From contig JAKAXI010000138.1 of the NCBI GenBank assembly GCA_021816665.1, forward strand, positions 1 through 6,034: 6,034 nucleotides of DNA, read 5' to 3'. Below are positions 1 through 4,997 of this stretch, in pieces. Every line of letters starts with the position of its first letter. The stretch's first letter is position 1. The notes under the pieces were generated by a model. The model was not told the origin of the DNA, did no database searches, and worked only from the letters and a program-made list of their open reading frames with translations. Made by a program: the position numbers and the translations under genes. This DNA is from Bacillota bacterium. Its GTDB lineage: Bacteria; Bacillota; Bacilli; Alicyclobacillales; Alicyclobacillaceae.

Positions 1-164
1 TGTGCCAAAAAGGATAGCATACCCGCGCGCCTGCGGCCGCTATGTGCCAAAAAGGATCACATGGCCGCGCGCCTGCGGCCGCTATGTGCCAAAAAGGATC
101 ACATGGCCGCGCGCCTGCGGCCGCTATGTGCCAAAAGGATCACATGGCCGGGCGCCTGCGGCCC
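1..164. repeat. Tandem array of four 42-bp double-hairpin units
   Basis: Units lie at 1-42, 43-84, 85-126 and 127-164. Units 2 and 3 are identical; unit 1 differs in the middle (AGCATACC in place of CACATGGC); unit 4 has lost one A and diverges at its end. The array probably continues left of the window. Units 2 and 3 contain two neighbouring inverted repeats. The first pairs ATGTGCC with GG-AT-CACAT around an AAAAA loop, with an AT bulge. The second pairs GGCCGC with GCGGCC around a GCGCCT loop (63-80 in unit 2). Each of the first three units ends in the 8-bp palindrome GCGGCCGC. Because 42 is a multiple of three, all forward frames stay open and give a 14-residue repeating peptide; I regard that as a by-product and not a gene. 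It resembles an intergenic palindromic repeat. Function unknown. Confidence 0.9.
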
Positions 165-380
165 GTGCCGCCCCGGCAACACAAGTGTCGCTCAGTTTGC
201 CATCGAAACCGGGTTCTCCTGCTCGAGCGGGGGCACAGCGCGCTTCGCGGTTGCTGCGATTTGCATGACCACCATGACGACGATGACCGCGATCGTGGCG
301 AACACAGCCGCGGCAAAACTGTGGGTGCCGTCGTCAATCCAGCCCAACACGATGCGGCCCAAGCGCTCATCACATAGCCG

Positions 381-410
381 ACTGAGCGCGACTGAGTGCG
401 ACTGACTGTG
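381..410. repeat. Three 10-bp tandem units inside the pseudogene
   Basis: ACTGAGCGCG, ACTGAGTGCG and ACTGACTGTG follow one another directly. Removing 20 bp restores the expected minus-strand reading AQSVGYVMSA, so two units look like a slippage expansion that shifted the transporter frame. Confidence 0.75.
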
Positions 411-858
411 CTTTGGCAGACCATGCCGCTGCCTCGTGGTGGTGATTGGTCACCTCAATCGGCAGCAGGAGGTTCAAGGGAAACAAGTCCACCTGCTCCG
501 ATGCCAATCGTCGCGCACGCCAGGTAGGGGTCGACGTGGGACACAAGTAACAGCAAGCCGGCTAGTTCAATTACGAACTCAACCACCAGCCACAATCGGC
601 GCGAAGGGTATGTCCTCAGTACGAGTGGCAGCACCAACTGACTGGAATCTGAATCGCAACAAAGAGCGTCAGGGCATTTGCCGAATAGGATTTGGAGTAG
701 CCCATTCCTTCAATGATTTGCGGCAGCCACGCTGTAAACGAGTAGAACGAAAAGCCCATCAGGCCGAAAGACAGCGTGATCAGCCAGGCCCGACCACTCC
801 CCCAAGGCAACTTCACGCTCACCATTGCCTCCTCGTAGCGCCGAGTACCGTGTTGGGG

Positions 859-882
859 GGAGCCGAAGTGGGAGCCGAAGTG
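859..882. repeat. Two perfect 12-bp tandem units
   Basis: GGAGCCGAAGTG occurs twice head to tail. On the minus strand it adds four residues (HFGS repeated) to what would be the central loop of the broken transporter, so it keeps frame. Confidence 0.8.
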
Positions 883-936
883 GAATTGGGACGAGTGTTA
901 AGCCACGCGAGGAGCCCGCGCGGCTAGTTCACACGA

Positions 937-963
937 GTGGGTCATGTGGGTCATGTGGGTCAG
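937..963. repeat. Three 9-bp tandem units over a stop codon
   Basis: GTGGGTCAT, GTGGGTCAT and GTGGGTCAG lie head to tail. The last one contains the stop of the DUF4031-cupin gene (TCA at 960-962, TGA on the minus strand). Read onward in that frame, each unit supplies another TGA, followed by a TAG, so the gene ends in a series of in-frame stops. Confidence 0.8.
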
Positions 964-1637
964 AGTCGCTCCAATGCTGCGCGTGTCCGTTCGTTCACCA
1001 CGTTGCCTGTGTTCAGTGTCGTCTTCGGCTCCAGTAGCAGTACGTGAACCTCTTCGGGCGCGAACGGTTGGTGTTCGACGCCGCGCGGAATAATCACGAA
1101 TTCGCCATCGTTCAATACGACATCTTCTTGATCGCGCACCCGTATGACAAGTTGCCCCTGCACGACGAGGAACATCTCATCTTCCTGTTCATGCGAGTGC
1201 CACACAAACTCGCCCTTCAGCTTGGTCAGCTTGACGTAGGAGTCGTTCAGATCCCCGACAATGCGTGGGTGCCAGTGATCGTTGAATAGGCTCAGCTTGT
1301 CAGCCAAGTTGACTTTTGTGACCATGGGGTAGTCCCTCGTTTCCAAATGATGTGCACGTTTCGCCCGGTTGCGGCGTCGGCGTGCCGCGGTCGCTTCGCA
1401 AATGGCTTCGAGGTAGGGGGCGCTGCGCAAGATCTCGACGAGTTCCCGCGACGTACGCATCACTGCACCGGCCCTCAGCGCGCGGTCAACCGCCGCATCG
1501 GTCATCAGGTCGTAATGGGGGTGGCGCGGCGAGTTGTGCAGCCACTTCCGCTTCAGTCCGATGCGCTCAACTGCAAAAGTATGCAGTTCTTCCAGGCTCT
1601 CCGACGAGATCAAGTGAATTCCGTCTGTGTAAATCAT
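960..1637 (-). CDS. DUF4031-cupin fusion protein
   Basis: A 225-residue soluble protein with two domains. Residues 1 to about 75 match DUF4031: the opening MIYTDGIHLI, then KWLHNSPRHPHYDL at 31-44 with its conserved His residues, then RALRAGAV. That family's function is not established. An Arg-rich linker (about 80-104, with ARRRRNRAKRAHH) leads into a single cupin domain from Met105. Cupin motif 1 reads HSHEQEDEMFLVVQG and motif 2 DGEFVIIPRGVEH, so the usual His, His, Glu, His metal ligands are present. Cupins of this small type bind a metal and can be enzymes or sensors; the substrate cannot be told. I chose the ATG at 1637 because DUF4031 proteins begin at this MIY and an extended -10 lies 6 nt upstream; a GTG at 1667 is in frame, but AGGA directly abuts it, too close for a Shine-Dalgarno. 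It diverges from the GT87 gene. Domain calls are firm, the biological role is open. Confidence 0.88.
   Translation of the reverse strand: MIYTDGIHLISSESLEELHTFAVERIGLKRKWLHNSPRHPHYDLMTDAAVDRALRAGAVMRTSRELVEILRSAPYLEAICEATAARRRRNRAKRAHHLETRDYPMVTKVNLADKLSLFNDHWHPRIVGDLNDSYVKLTKLKGEFVWHSHEQEDEMFLVVQGQLVIRVRDQEDVVLNDGEFVIIPRGVEHQPFAPEEVHVLLLEPKTTLNTGNVVNERTRAALERL
1323..1338 (-). promoter_or_regulatory. Internal ribosome-binding site and start for the cupin part
   Basis: Inside the fusion gene the minus strand reads GAGGGA (1333-1338), seven bases, then ATG (1325-1323). The ATG is Met105 and is exactly where a free-standing small cupin would begin (MVTKVNLADK). Translation here would give a 121-residue cupin (960-1325) beside the 225-residue fusion. 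The site may also be a relic of two genes that lost the stop between them. Confidence 0.55.
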
Positions 1638-1643
1638 GGGCAC

Positions 1644-1652
1644 AGTATACCA
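1644..1652 (-). promoter_or_regulatory. Extended -10 promoter of the DUF4031-cupin gene, possibly leaderless
   Basis: The minus strand reads TGGTATACT, a TGn extended -10 with a good TATAAT match. Only six bases separate it from the ATG at 1637, so transcription would start at or next to the A of the start codon. No clear Shine-Dalgarno fits that ATG. The -35 is poor: TTGCAG is present, but with a 20-nt spacer. Confidence 0.5.
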
Positions 1653-1664
1653 CTTCGCGTCTGG

Positions 1665-1693
1665 CACTCCTGCAACCTCAGGTCGCGGGAGTG
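1665..1693. promoter_or_regulatory. 29-bp interrupted palindrome, candidate operator
   Basis: Arms CACTCC and GGAGTG enclose GC/GC steps and a central ACCTCAGGT. All share one centre at 1679, and 12 of 14 base pairs are complementary. It covers the -35 zone of the minus-strand promoter, and of a possible plus-strand promoter whose CATAAT lies at 1710-1715. No T-tract follows on either strand, so a DNA-binding site is more likely than a terminator. The regulator is not known from this window. Confidence 0.55.
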
Positions 1694-1709
1694 ACTGTCA
1701 AAAGCCGAA

Positions 1710-1715
1710 CATAAT
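1710..1715 (+). promoter_or_regulatory. Possible -10 element of the GT87 gene
   Basis: CATAAT matches five of six -10 consensus bases. No consensus -35 stands at 16-18 nt; that position is occupied by the right arm of the palindrome. It would give an untranslated leader of roughly 75 nt. Tentative. Confidence 0.3.
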
Positions 1716-1798
1716 CAAGGCTGGCAGGGAAATGAAGGTTTGGTTGCGAATAGGTAGAGAGCAAGCCTACACGTCCCGACCGGAATCCGGAGGCAACG

Positions 1799-3148
1799 AT
1801 GACGATTGACCGTAAGACTCGCCGCAAACTACGTCCCGTCATAACGCTGAAGCCTGCTGAACTGCTGTGGGTTGTCGAGGCGGGCCTTCTGCTCACCGTC
1901 GCCGTCTTCTTCGCGCTCGGTTACCTGAGTTACCTCGCTGCACATCGAACCATCACCAACTTCCACTACGACTTTGCGTTCTTTTACACCGCGTTTTCAG
2001 TCGTGTGGCACCACAGCCCGACGTCGCTGATGTACGACAAACCGCTCGAGCAAGCGTTTTTGCGTCAGCACGGGTATATCGTGAACCCACCTGATGAGTA
2101 CGTATACCCGCCTCAGTTTGCAGTGTTTTTTTCATTTCTCGCGTCGCTTCCGTACAGGGCCGCTTCGATGCTGTGGACAGTGTTCGCGTTCGTCGGCTAT
2201 GCACTGTCGGTCATCTTGCTGGGGCGCCTCGGGTTTGTGCAGCGGGGGCGGGGGAGGCTGTTAACGCGGCGGGGGGCAGGCTTTCCGTGGCTGGTTTTTG
2301 CTGCTTTGTGCGCTGCCAATGACGGATTTAACTCGGATGTTCTGCTTGGTAATGTCACATGGCTGCTTCTGCTGCTGATCACGCTCGGGTTCTACCTGCG
2401 CTACACTCTCAGGTGGAAGTTTCTCGCTGGCGTCCCAATGGGCATTGCTGCTGTCATCAAGATCACGCCCGCCGTTCTATTCTTTTACTACTTGCTCAGA
2501 CGAGAGTGGCGCATGGCTTTTGGCATTCTGACGGGCGCCGCAATCTCATCAGTCGTTGCCGCGTTCGTGATCGGGTGGCGCACACTGTGGCAGTTCGTGA
2601 CTGCGTTTTACGGTCTGTTTCACTCCAGCATGCAAAACGGTCCGGCGCCTCACAACCTGTCGTTTGAAGGCGACCTCGCTTATCTCGCCAATGTGGCGCA
2701 CGTCATCAGCCCGGCCGCGGTGTCACCTGTATTTCTCGCCATCCTCGTAGGTTTGGCGCTGCTTGTCATCTGGCTCATTTGGAGCGGACGCGTTGACGAC
2801 CCGCGGGCGGATATGGCTCTTGCCGCGCTCTGTGTCATTGTCTTTTCCCCACTCGTCGAAGGTACCCACTTGCTGCTGCTCCTCATCTCGATCACGATGG
2901 TCTTCTCCCTCTGGTGGAGCGAGTACACGGCTGTTGGCAAAACGATGTCCCGCACGGACAGCTTCTGGCTCGGCACTTTTGCGCTCGCCTGTCTGATGCT
3001 GTCATTGGTGCGGGAGATTGTCGACCATCTGGTTCACGGCTCCGCCCTGCTCGTTCCCGGCTATTTGCTACTCGTCGTCGCAGTGCTCTGGTTCCTCAGC
3101 AGGCTACGGCCGTCCGAAGAATCCTCTGCACTCTCCCAGATCGATTGA
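1799..3148 (+). CDS. Integral membrane glycosyltransferase, DUF2029/GT87 type
   Basis: A 449-residue polytopic membrane protein. Family hallmarks appear in order: an N-terminal helix (about 22-47); YDFAFFYTAF at 57-66, whose Asp58 is the likely catalytic or metal-linked acid; the SLMYD turn at 76-80; YPPQFAVFFSFLASLP at 103-118; LGNVTWLLLLLI at 183-194, in the place of the usual GQxN motif; GIAAVIKITPAVLFFYYLLRREWR at 215-238 (the AxKxxP loop); HNLSFEGDLA at 285-294; and SPLVEGTHLLLLLI at 350-363. Four or five more helices follow to the C-terminus. Length is normal for the family. GT87 enzymes transfer sugars such as mannose from polyprenyl-phosphate donors on the outer membrane face; the acceptor here is unknown. 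GGAGG (1789-1793) sits five bases before the ATG, which fixes the start. A basic, unusually G-rich cytoplasmic loop (about 143-162) is notable. It stands alone, converging with the 140-residue gene downstream. Confidence 0.85.
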   Translation: MTIDRKTRRKLRPVITLKPAELLWVVEAGLLLTVAVFFALGYLSYLAAHRTITNFHYDFAFFYTAFSVVWHHSPTSLMYDKPLEQAFLRQHGYIVNPPDEYVYPPQFAVFFSFLASLPYRAASMLWTVFAFVGYALSVILLGRLGFVQRGRGRLLTRRGAGFPWLVFAALCAANDGFNSDVLLGNVTWLLLLLITLGFYLRYTLRWKFLAGVPMGIAAVIKITPAVLFFYYLLRREWRMAFGILTGAAISSVVAAFVIGWRTLWQFVTAFYGLFHSSMQNGPAPHNLSFEGDLAYLANVAHVISPAAVSPVFLAILVGLALLVIWLIWSGRVDDPRADMALAALCVIVFSPLVEGTHLLLLLISITMVFSLWWSEYTAVGKTMSRTDSFWLGTFALACLMLSLVREIVDHLVHGSALLVPGYLLLVVAVLWFLSRLRPSEESSALSQID

Positions 3149-3311
3149 AACTTTCGCAAGGCGCGGCTGTACGTGACGCGAACGCGCGCCGACGTCCAGC
3201 CGAGCACGTCCGCGGTCTCTGACACGGACAGCCACGCACCTCCATCTATCTTTCACTCATTCGACGACGGAAGGTGCCGAATCGCAACAATGGACTGGCG
3301 ACACCGATCAA
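3149..3311. other. Convergent intergenic spacer, nothing firm seen
   Basis: The spacer separates the stop of the GT87 gene from that of the minus-strand 140-residue gene. I found only weak stems: GGCGCG (3160-3165) with CGCGCC (3185-3190), and a loose GGTGTCG/CGGCACC pair on the minus strand. Neither has a T-tract, so I call no terminator. No credible ORF is present. Confidence 0.6.
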
Positions 3312-3734
3312 TTACGGAAACACGGTGGCGTTGAGCGAACGCGTCCCTGCAAAGACGCTGCCTTGCACCTCGCCCTCGTCCGTGTCGTCGAGCACCGTGA
3401 TCAACATTTGATACAGGTTGATCCCGGCGTCGGGTGTGTCCGCCCACGTCAAGTTGTCCGTGGCGACGAGGAATCCGTTCTCCACATGTGCGGCAGACTC
3501 ATCGAGCTGTACCAGATGACTGGTGACGAACGTTCCGTTTCGGTATAACTCGATGTTCAAGTTGTGTGGAGCAGATGCCGCATCGCACACAACCTGAGTC
3601 GAAGCGTCCAGTTTTGCGACTGCGTGCTCACGTTCAGCGAACACGCAGAGTGTGAGGACGGGGACGGTTGTTGTGTCGAGTGGCTGTTCGCTGTTGATGG
3701 TTTGCGCAAAAAAGAAGCTCGGTCCGTCCTTCAT
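3312..3734 (-). CDS. Hypothetical acidic 140-residue protein
   Basis: I do not recognise this protein with confidence. It starts MKDGPSFFFAQTI and ends RSLNATVFP, has no signal peptide and no membrane helix, and alternates short hydrophobic and polar stretches (VPVLTLCVFAE, LNIELYRNGTFVTSHLVQL, INLYQMLITVLDD, GSVFAGTRSLNATVFP). That pattern suggests a small beta-sandwich. It contains two Cys (30, 50) and an acidic DDTDEGE run at 116-122. The shape and the GPSFFFAQ opening faintly recall small surface or spore-coat proteins of Bacillales, but that is only an impression. AGGAGG (3743-3748) lies eight bases before the ATG, strong support for a real gene. It follows the MFS gene on the same strand after a 97-bp gap. 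That gap holds an inverted repeat able to mask this AGGAGG, so expression is probably separate from, or damped within, the upstream operon. Confidence 0.8.
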   Translation of the reverse strand: MKDGPSFFFAQTINSEQPLDTTTVPVLTLCVFAEREHAVAKLDASTQVVCDAASAPHNLNIELYRNGTFVTSHLVQLDESAAHVENGFLVATDNLTWADTPDAGINLYQMLITVLDDTDEGEVQGSVFAGTRSLNATVFP

Positions 3735-3742
3735 CGATCGTT

Positions 3743-3797
3743 CCTCCTGTTTGACTTGTATGAATGCAGCGTTGCTACAGCCAATGCAAACAGGAGG
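3743..3797 (-). promoter_or_regulatory. Inverted repeat that masks the Shine-Dalgarno site
   Basis: CCTCCTGTTTG (3743-3753) and CAAACAGGAGG (3787-3797) are perfect 11-bp reverse complements with a 33-nt loop. In the minus-strand mRNA the 3' arm includes the whole AGGAGG of the 140-residue gene, so pairing would block ribosome binding. The 5' arm lies 33 nt beyond the MFS stop codon, too far for a ribosome finishing there to melt it. Confidence 0.6.
3755..3783 (-). promoter_or_regulatory. Weak promoter candidate inside the masking loop
   Basis: The minus strand reads TTGGCT, 18 nt, then TACAAG, or TTGGCT, 16 nt, then CATACA. Each hexamer matches three or four consensus bases. Either version would start transcription within the 3' arm, giving an mRNA without the 5' arm and hence an open ribosome-binding site. 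Sequence support is modest. Confidence 0.25.
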
Positions 3798-3806
3798 GTG
3801 GATGGA

Positions 3807-3829
3807 AGGGACAAGTCGCTCAGGGACAA
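3807..3829. repeat. Direct repeat AGGGACAA x2, 15-bp period
   Basis: AGGGACAA occurs at 3807-3814 and 3822-3829, just beyond the MFS stop codon. The spacing is about one and a half helical turns. It might be a protein-binding site or chance. Confidence 0.35.
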
Positions 3830-3830
3830 A

Positions 3831-4997
3831 TTACGGTATACGCCTCGTTAGCGGAGCCGCGATTGCGGAGCCAATGACAAGTATCCCCACAGCCACAAGC
3901 GAGTGGTTGACGAACACCTGTACCAGCAGCGCGAGCACAATACCGCCCAAGTTGCCAAACAGCAACAACAGCCCGGACGCTGTCCCAACGTCAGAGGGAG
4001 CAGCGTGGATCTCTGTGATCGACAGCAAAATCGGCAGGTCTGCCAGAAGCAAAAACCCGGTCACTGCGAGCAGCCCTGCAATTAGCCAGAATGGGCGACC
4101 GAAGCCGATTGCGACGAGCGCCACGACGCTGACGGCGAGCGAAGCCACGACGACATGGCGTGAACGGCCGTGCTTGATCGCCCACGGCGGGACAATACCA
4201 GCGCCGACAATGCCGGCCGCTGTCATCACCGCGAGCGCAATCCCGACTTCGAGACTCGTGACGCCGTCCTTTGCGAGTAGCACCTGGAGCCACGTGGTCA
4301 CAGCGATAAAGAGACCAAAGCCGATGAAGAGGAGACCAGACAGTGTGCGGATGAGGCTGTCTTTCCAGACCCTCGAAATTGACGACTGTACATCTGCCGG
4401 AGCGCTGTAAACCGGGCGCGTCCGCAAGGCCCACAACAGCCACAGGGTGCCGACGACCGCGAACAGGGCCTGACTCCACAGCACCGCAGACATGCCGCTC
4501 GCGGAGAGCAGGATGGGTCCGGAGAGCATCGCGATCAGAATGCCGCCAAAGAGACTGGCCGACCCGACTGCGATGGCAGTTGGGCGCTGTTTTTCCGCGA
4601 CGTAGACGGCAGCCGCTTTGTTGATCGCGTTGACGACTAGTGGTTGTCCGACCGAGATGATAATTTGGCCGAAGAGCGCTGCATCGAACGTCGGCGCTAC
4701 GCGTATCAGTCCACCGAAGGCGGTGAGAATGGCGCCAACAGCGAGCGACCCGCGGAACCAGCGGTCGGTGAGCATACCACAGGGGATGGCGAGCAAAACG
4801 TATAAGAGCGGAAAAACCTCGGACAGCCATCCGGCTGCGGAGTCGGAGACGTGGTAGAACGCTGCGGCTTCTGTGGTGATGGGTGTATACGTCACCCAGA
4901 GCAGCTGCGTGACGGCCGCGACCATGGCAAACGCTGCGATGATTCCCCAGCGCGACGAGGTTGCCGCCCTTGGCTCTGGCGAGAGCGCTAGACTCAT
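3831..4997 (-). CDS. MFS transporter, FLVCR/DIRC2-like
   Basis: A 388-residue, twelve-helix major facilitator protein. Helix 1 (about 17-38) runs into QLLWVTYTPITTEAAAFYHV. GWLSEVFPLLYVLLAIPCG (56-74) is helix 2, followed by the motif A-like loop GMLTDRWFRGSL (74-85). GQIIISVGQPLVVNAINKAAA (110-130) and TAIAVGSASLFGGILIA (140-156) complete the first half. The central loop is about 190-210 and the second half extends to PLTRRIP. The pattern of QLLW, PITT and VGQP resembles the FLVCR/DIRC2 branch (recalled from family knowledge); the substrate is unassigned. The ATG overlaps the oxidase stop as ATGA, and GGAGG seven bases upstream lies inside the oxidase coding end, so the two are translationally coupled. 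Import of the oxidase substrate or export of its product is a reasonable inference. The gene looks complete. Confidence 0.9.
   Translation of the reverse strand: MSLALSPEPRAATSSRWGIIAAFAMVAAVTQLLWVTYTPITTEAAAFYHVSDSAAGWLSEVFPLLYVLLAIPCGMLTDRWFRGSLAVGAILTAFGGLIRVAPTFDAALFGQIIISVGQPLVVNAINKAAAVYVAEKQRPTAIAVGSASLFGGILIAMLSGPILLSASGMSAVLWSQALFAVVGTLWLLWALRTRPVYSAPADVQSSISRVWKDSLIRTLSGLLFIGFGLFIAVTTWLQVLLAKDGVTSLEVGIALAVMTAAGIVGAGIVPPWAIKHGRSRHVVVASLAVSVVALVAIGFGRPFWLIAGLLAVTGFLLLADLPILLSITEIHAAPSDVGTASGLLLLFGNLGGIVLALLVQVFVNHSLVAVGILVIGSAIAAPLTRRIP

Larger units (their letters stand above)
192..897 (-). pseudogene. Broken 5'-truncated MFS transporter, CynX/NimT-like
   Basis: Reading the minus strand and switching frames recovers one continuous transporter half. 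The pieces are: from 825, GRAWLITLSFGLMGF and FTAWLPQIIEGMGYS; then LVLPLVLRTYPSRRLW through GIGAGG; then FPLNLLLPIEVTNHHHEAAA; then AQSVGYVMSA; then LGRIVLGWIDDGTHSFAAA and a final hydrophobic helix ending VSMAN at a TGA (192-194). Order and motifs match the second six-helix half of CynX/NimT-type major facilitator proteins (established family pattern, from memory). Four lesions break it: a missing base near 635-641, an extra base near 483-488, a 20-bp excess in a 10-bp tandem at 381-410, and a missing base near 358-365. The first six helices are absent: an in-frame TAA lies at 898-900 and nothing transporter-like follows. The AGGAGG next to the Met at 825 is only 2 nt away, so a fresh start there is unlikely. 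Sequencing error could mimic single-base lesions but not the missing half. Confidence 0.8.

Noticed and set aside
43..62. CRP-like site TGTG...CACA in each repeat
   Set aside because: The half-sites are 11 bp apart; the CRP consensus needs 8 between these four-base cores.
1..164. CRISPR array
   Set aside because: The units are contiguous 42-mers with no variable spacers, and no cas gene is present.
2..405. Overlapping forward frames through the 42-bp repeats, giving a 14-residue peptide repeat
   Set aside because: All forward frames are open only because the unit is a multiple of three. No fixed start or SD stands out, and the non-repeat parts have no protein-like character and run antisense to the MFS remnant.
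1638..1667. GTG start ten residues upstream for the DUF4031-cupin gene
   Set aside because: AGGA directly abuts the GTG, leaving no usable spacing, and DUF4031 proteins begin at the later MIY. The extended -10 also lies within this stretch.
2236..2280. G-quadruplex in the GT87 gene
   Set aside because: Two strong G-runs are close together, but the next long run is too far for a canonical four-run motif. The codons simply encode an Arg/Gly-rich loop.
3160..3190. Terminator after the GT87 gene
   Set aside because: A 6-bp stem with a 19-nt loop and no T-tract is not enough.
3755..3762. Sporulation sigma-E/K type -10 (CATACAAG)
   Set aside because: The -10 resembles the consensus, but I see no matching -35 at the required distance. 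Kept only as part of a weak general promoter candidate.
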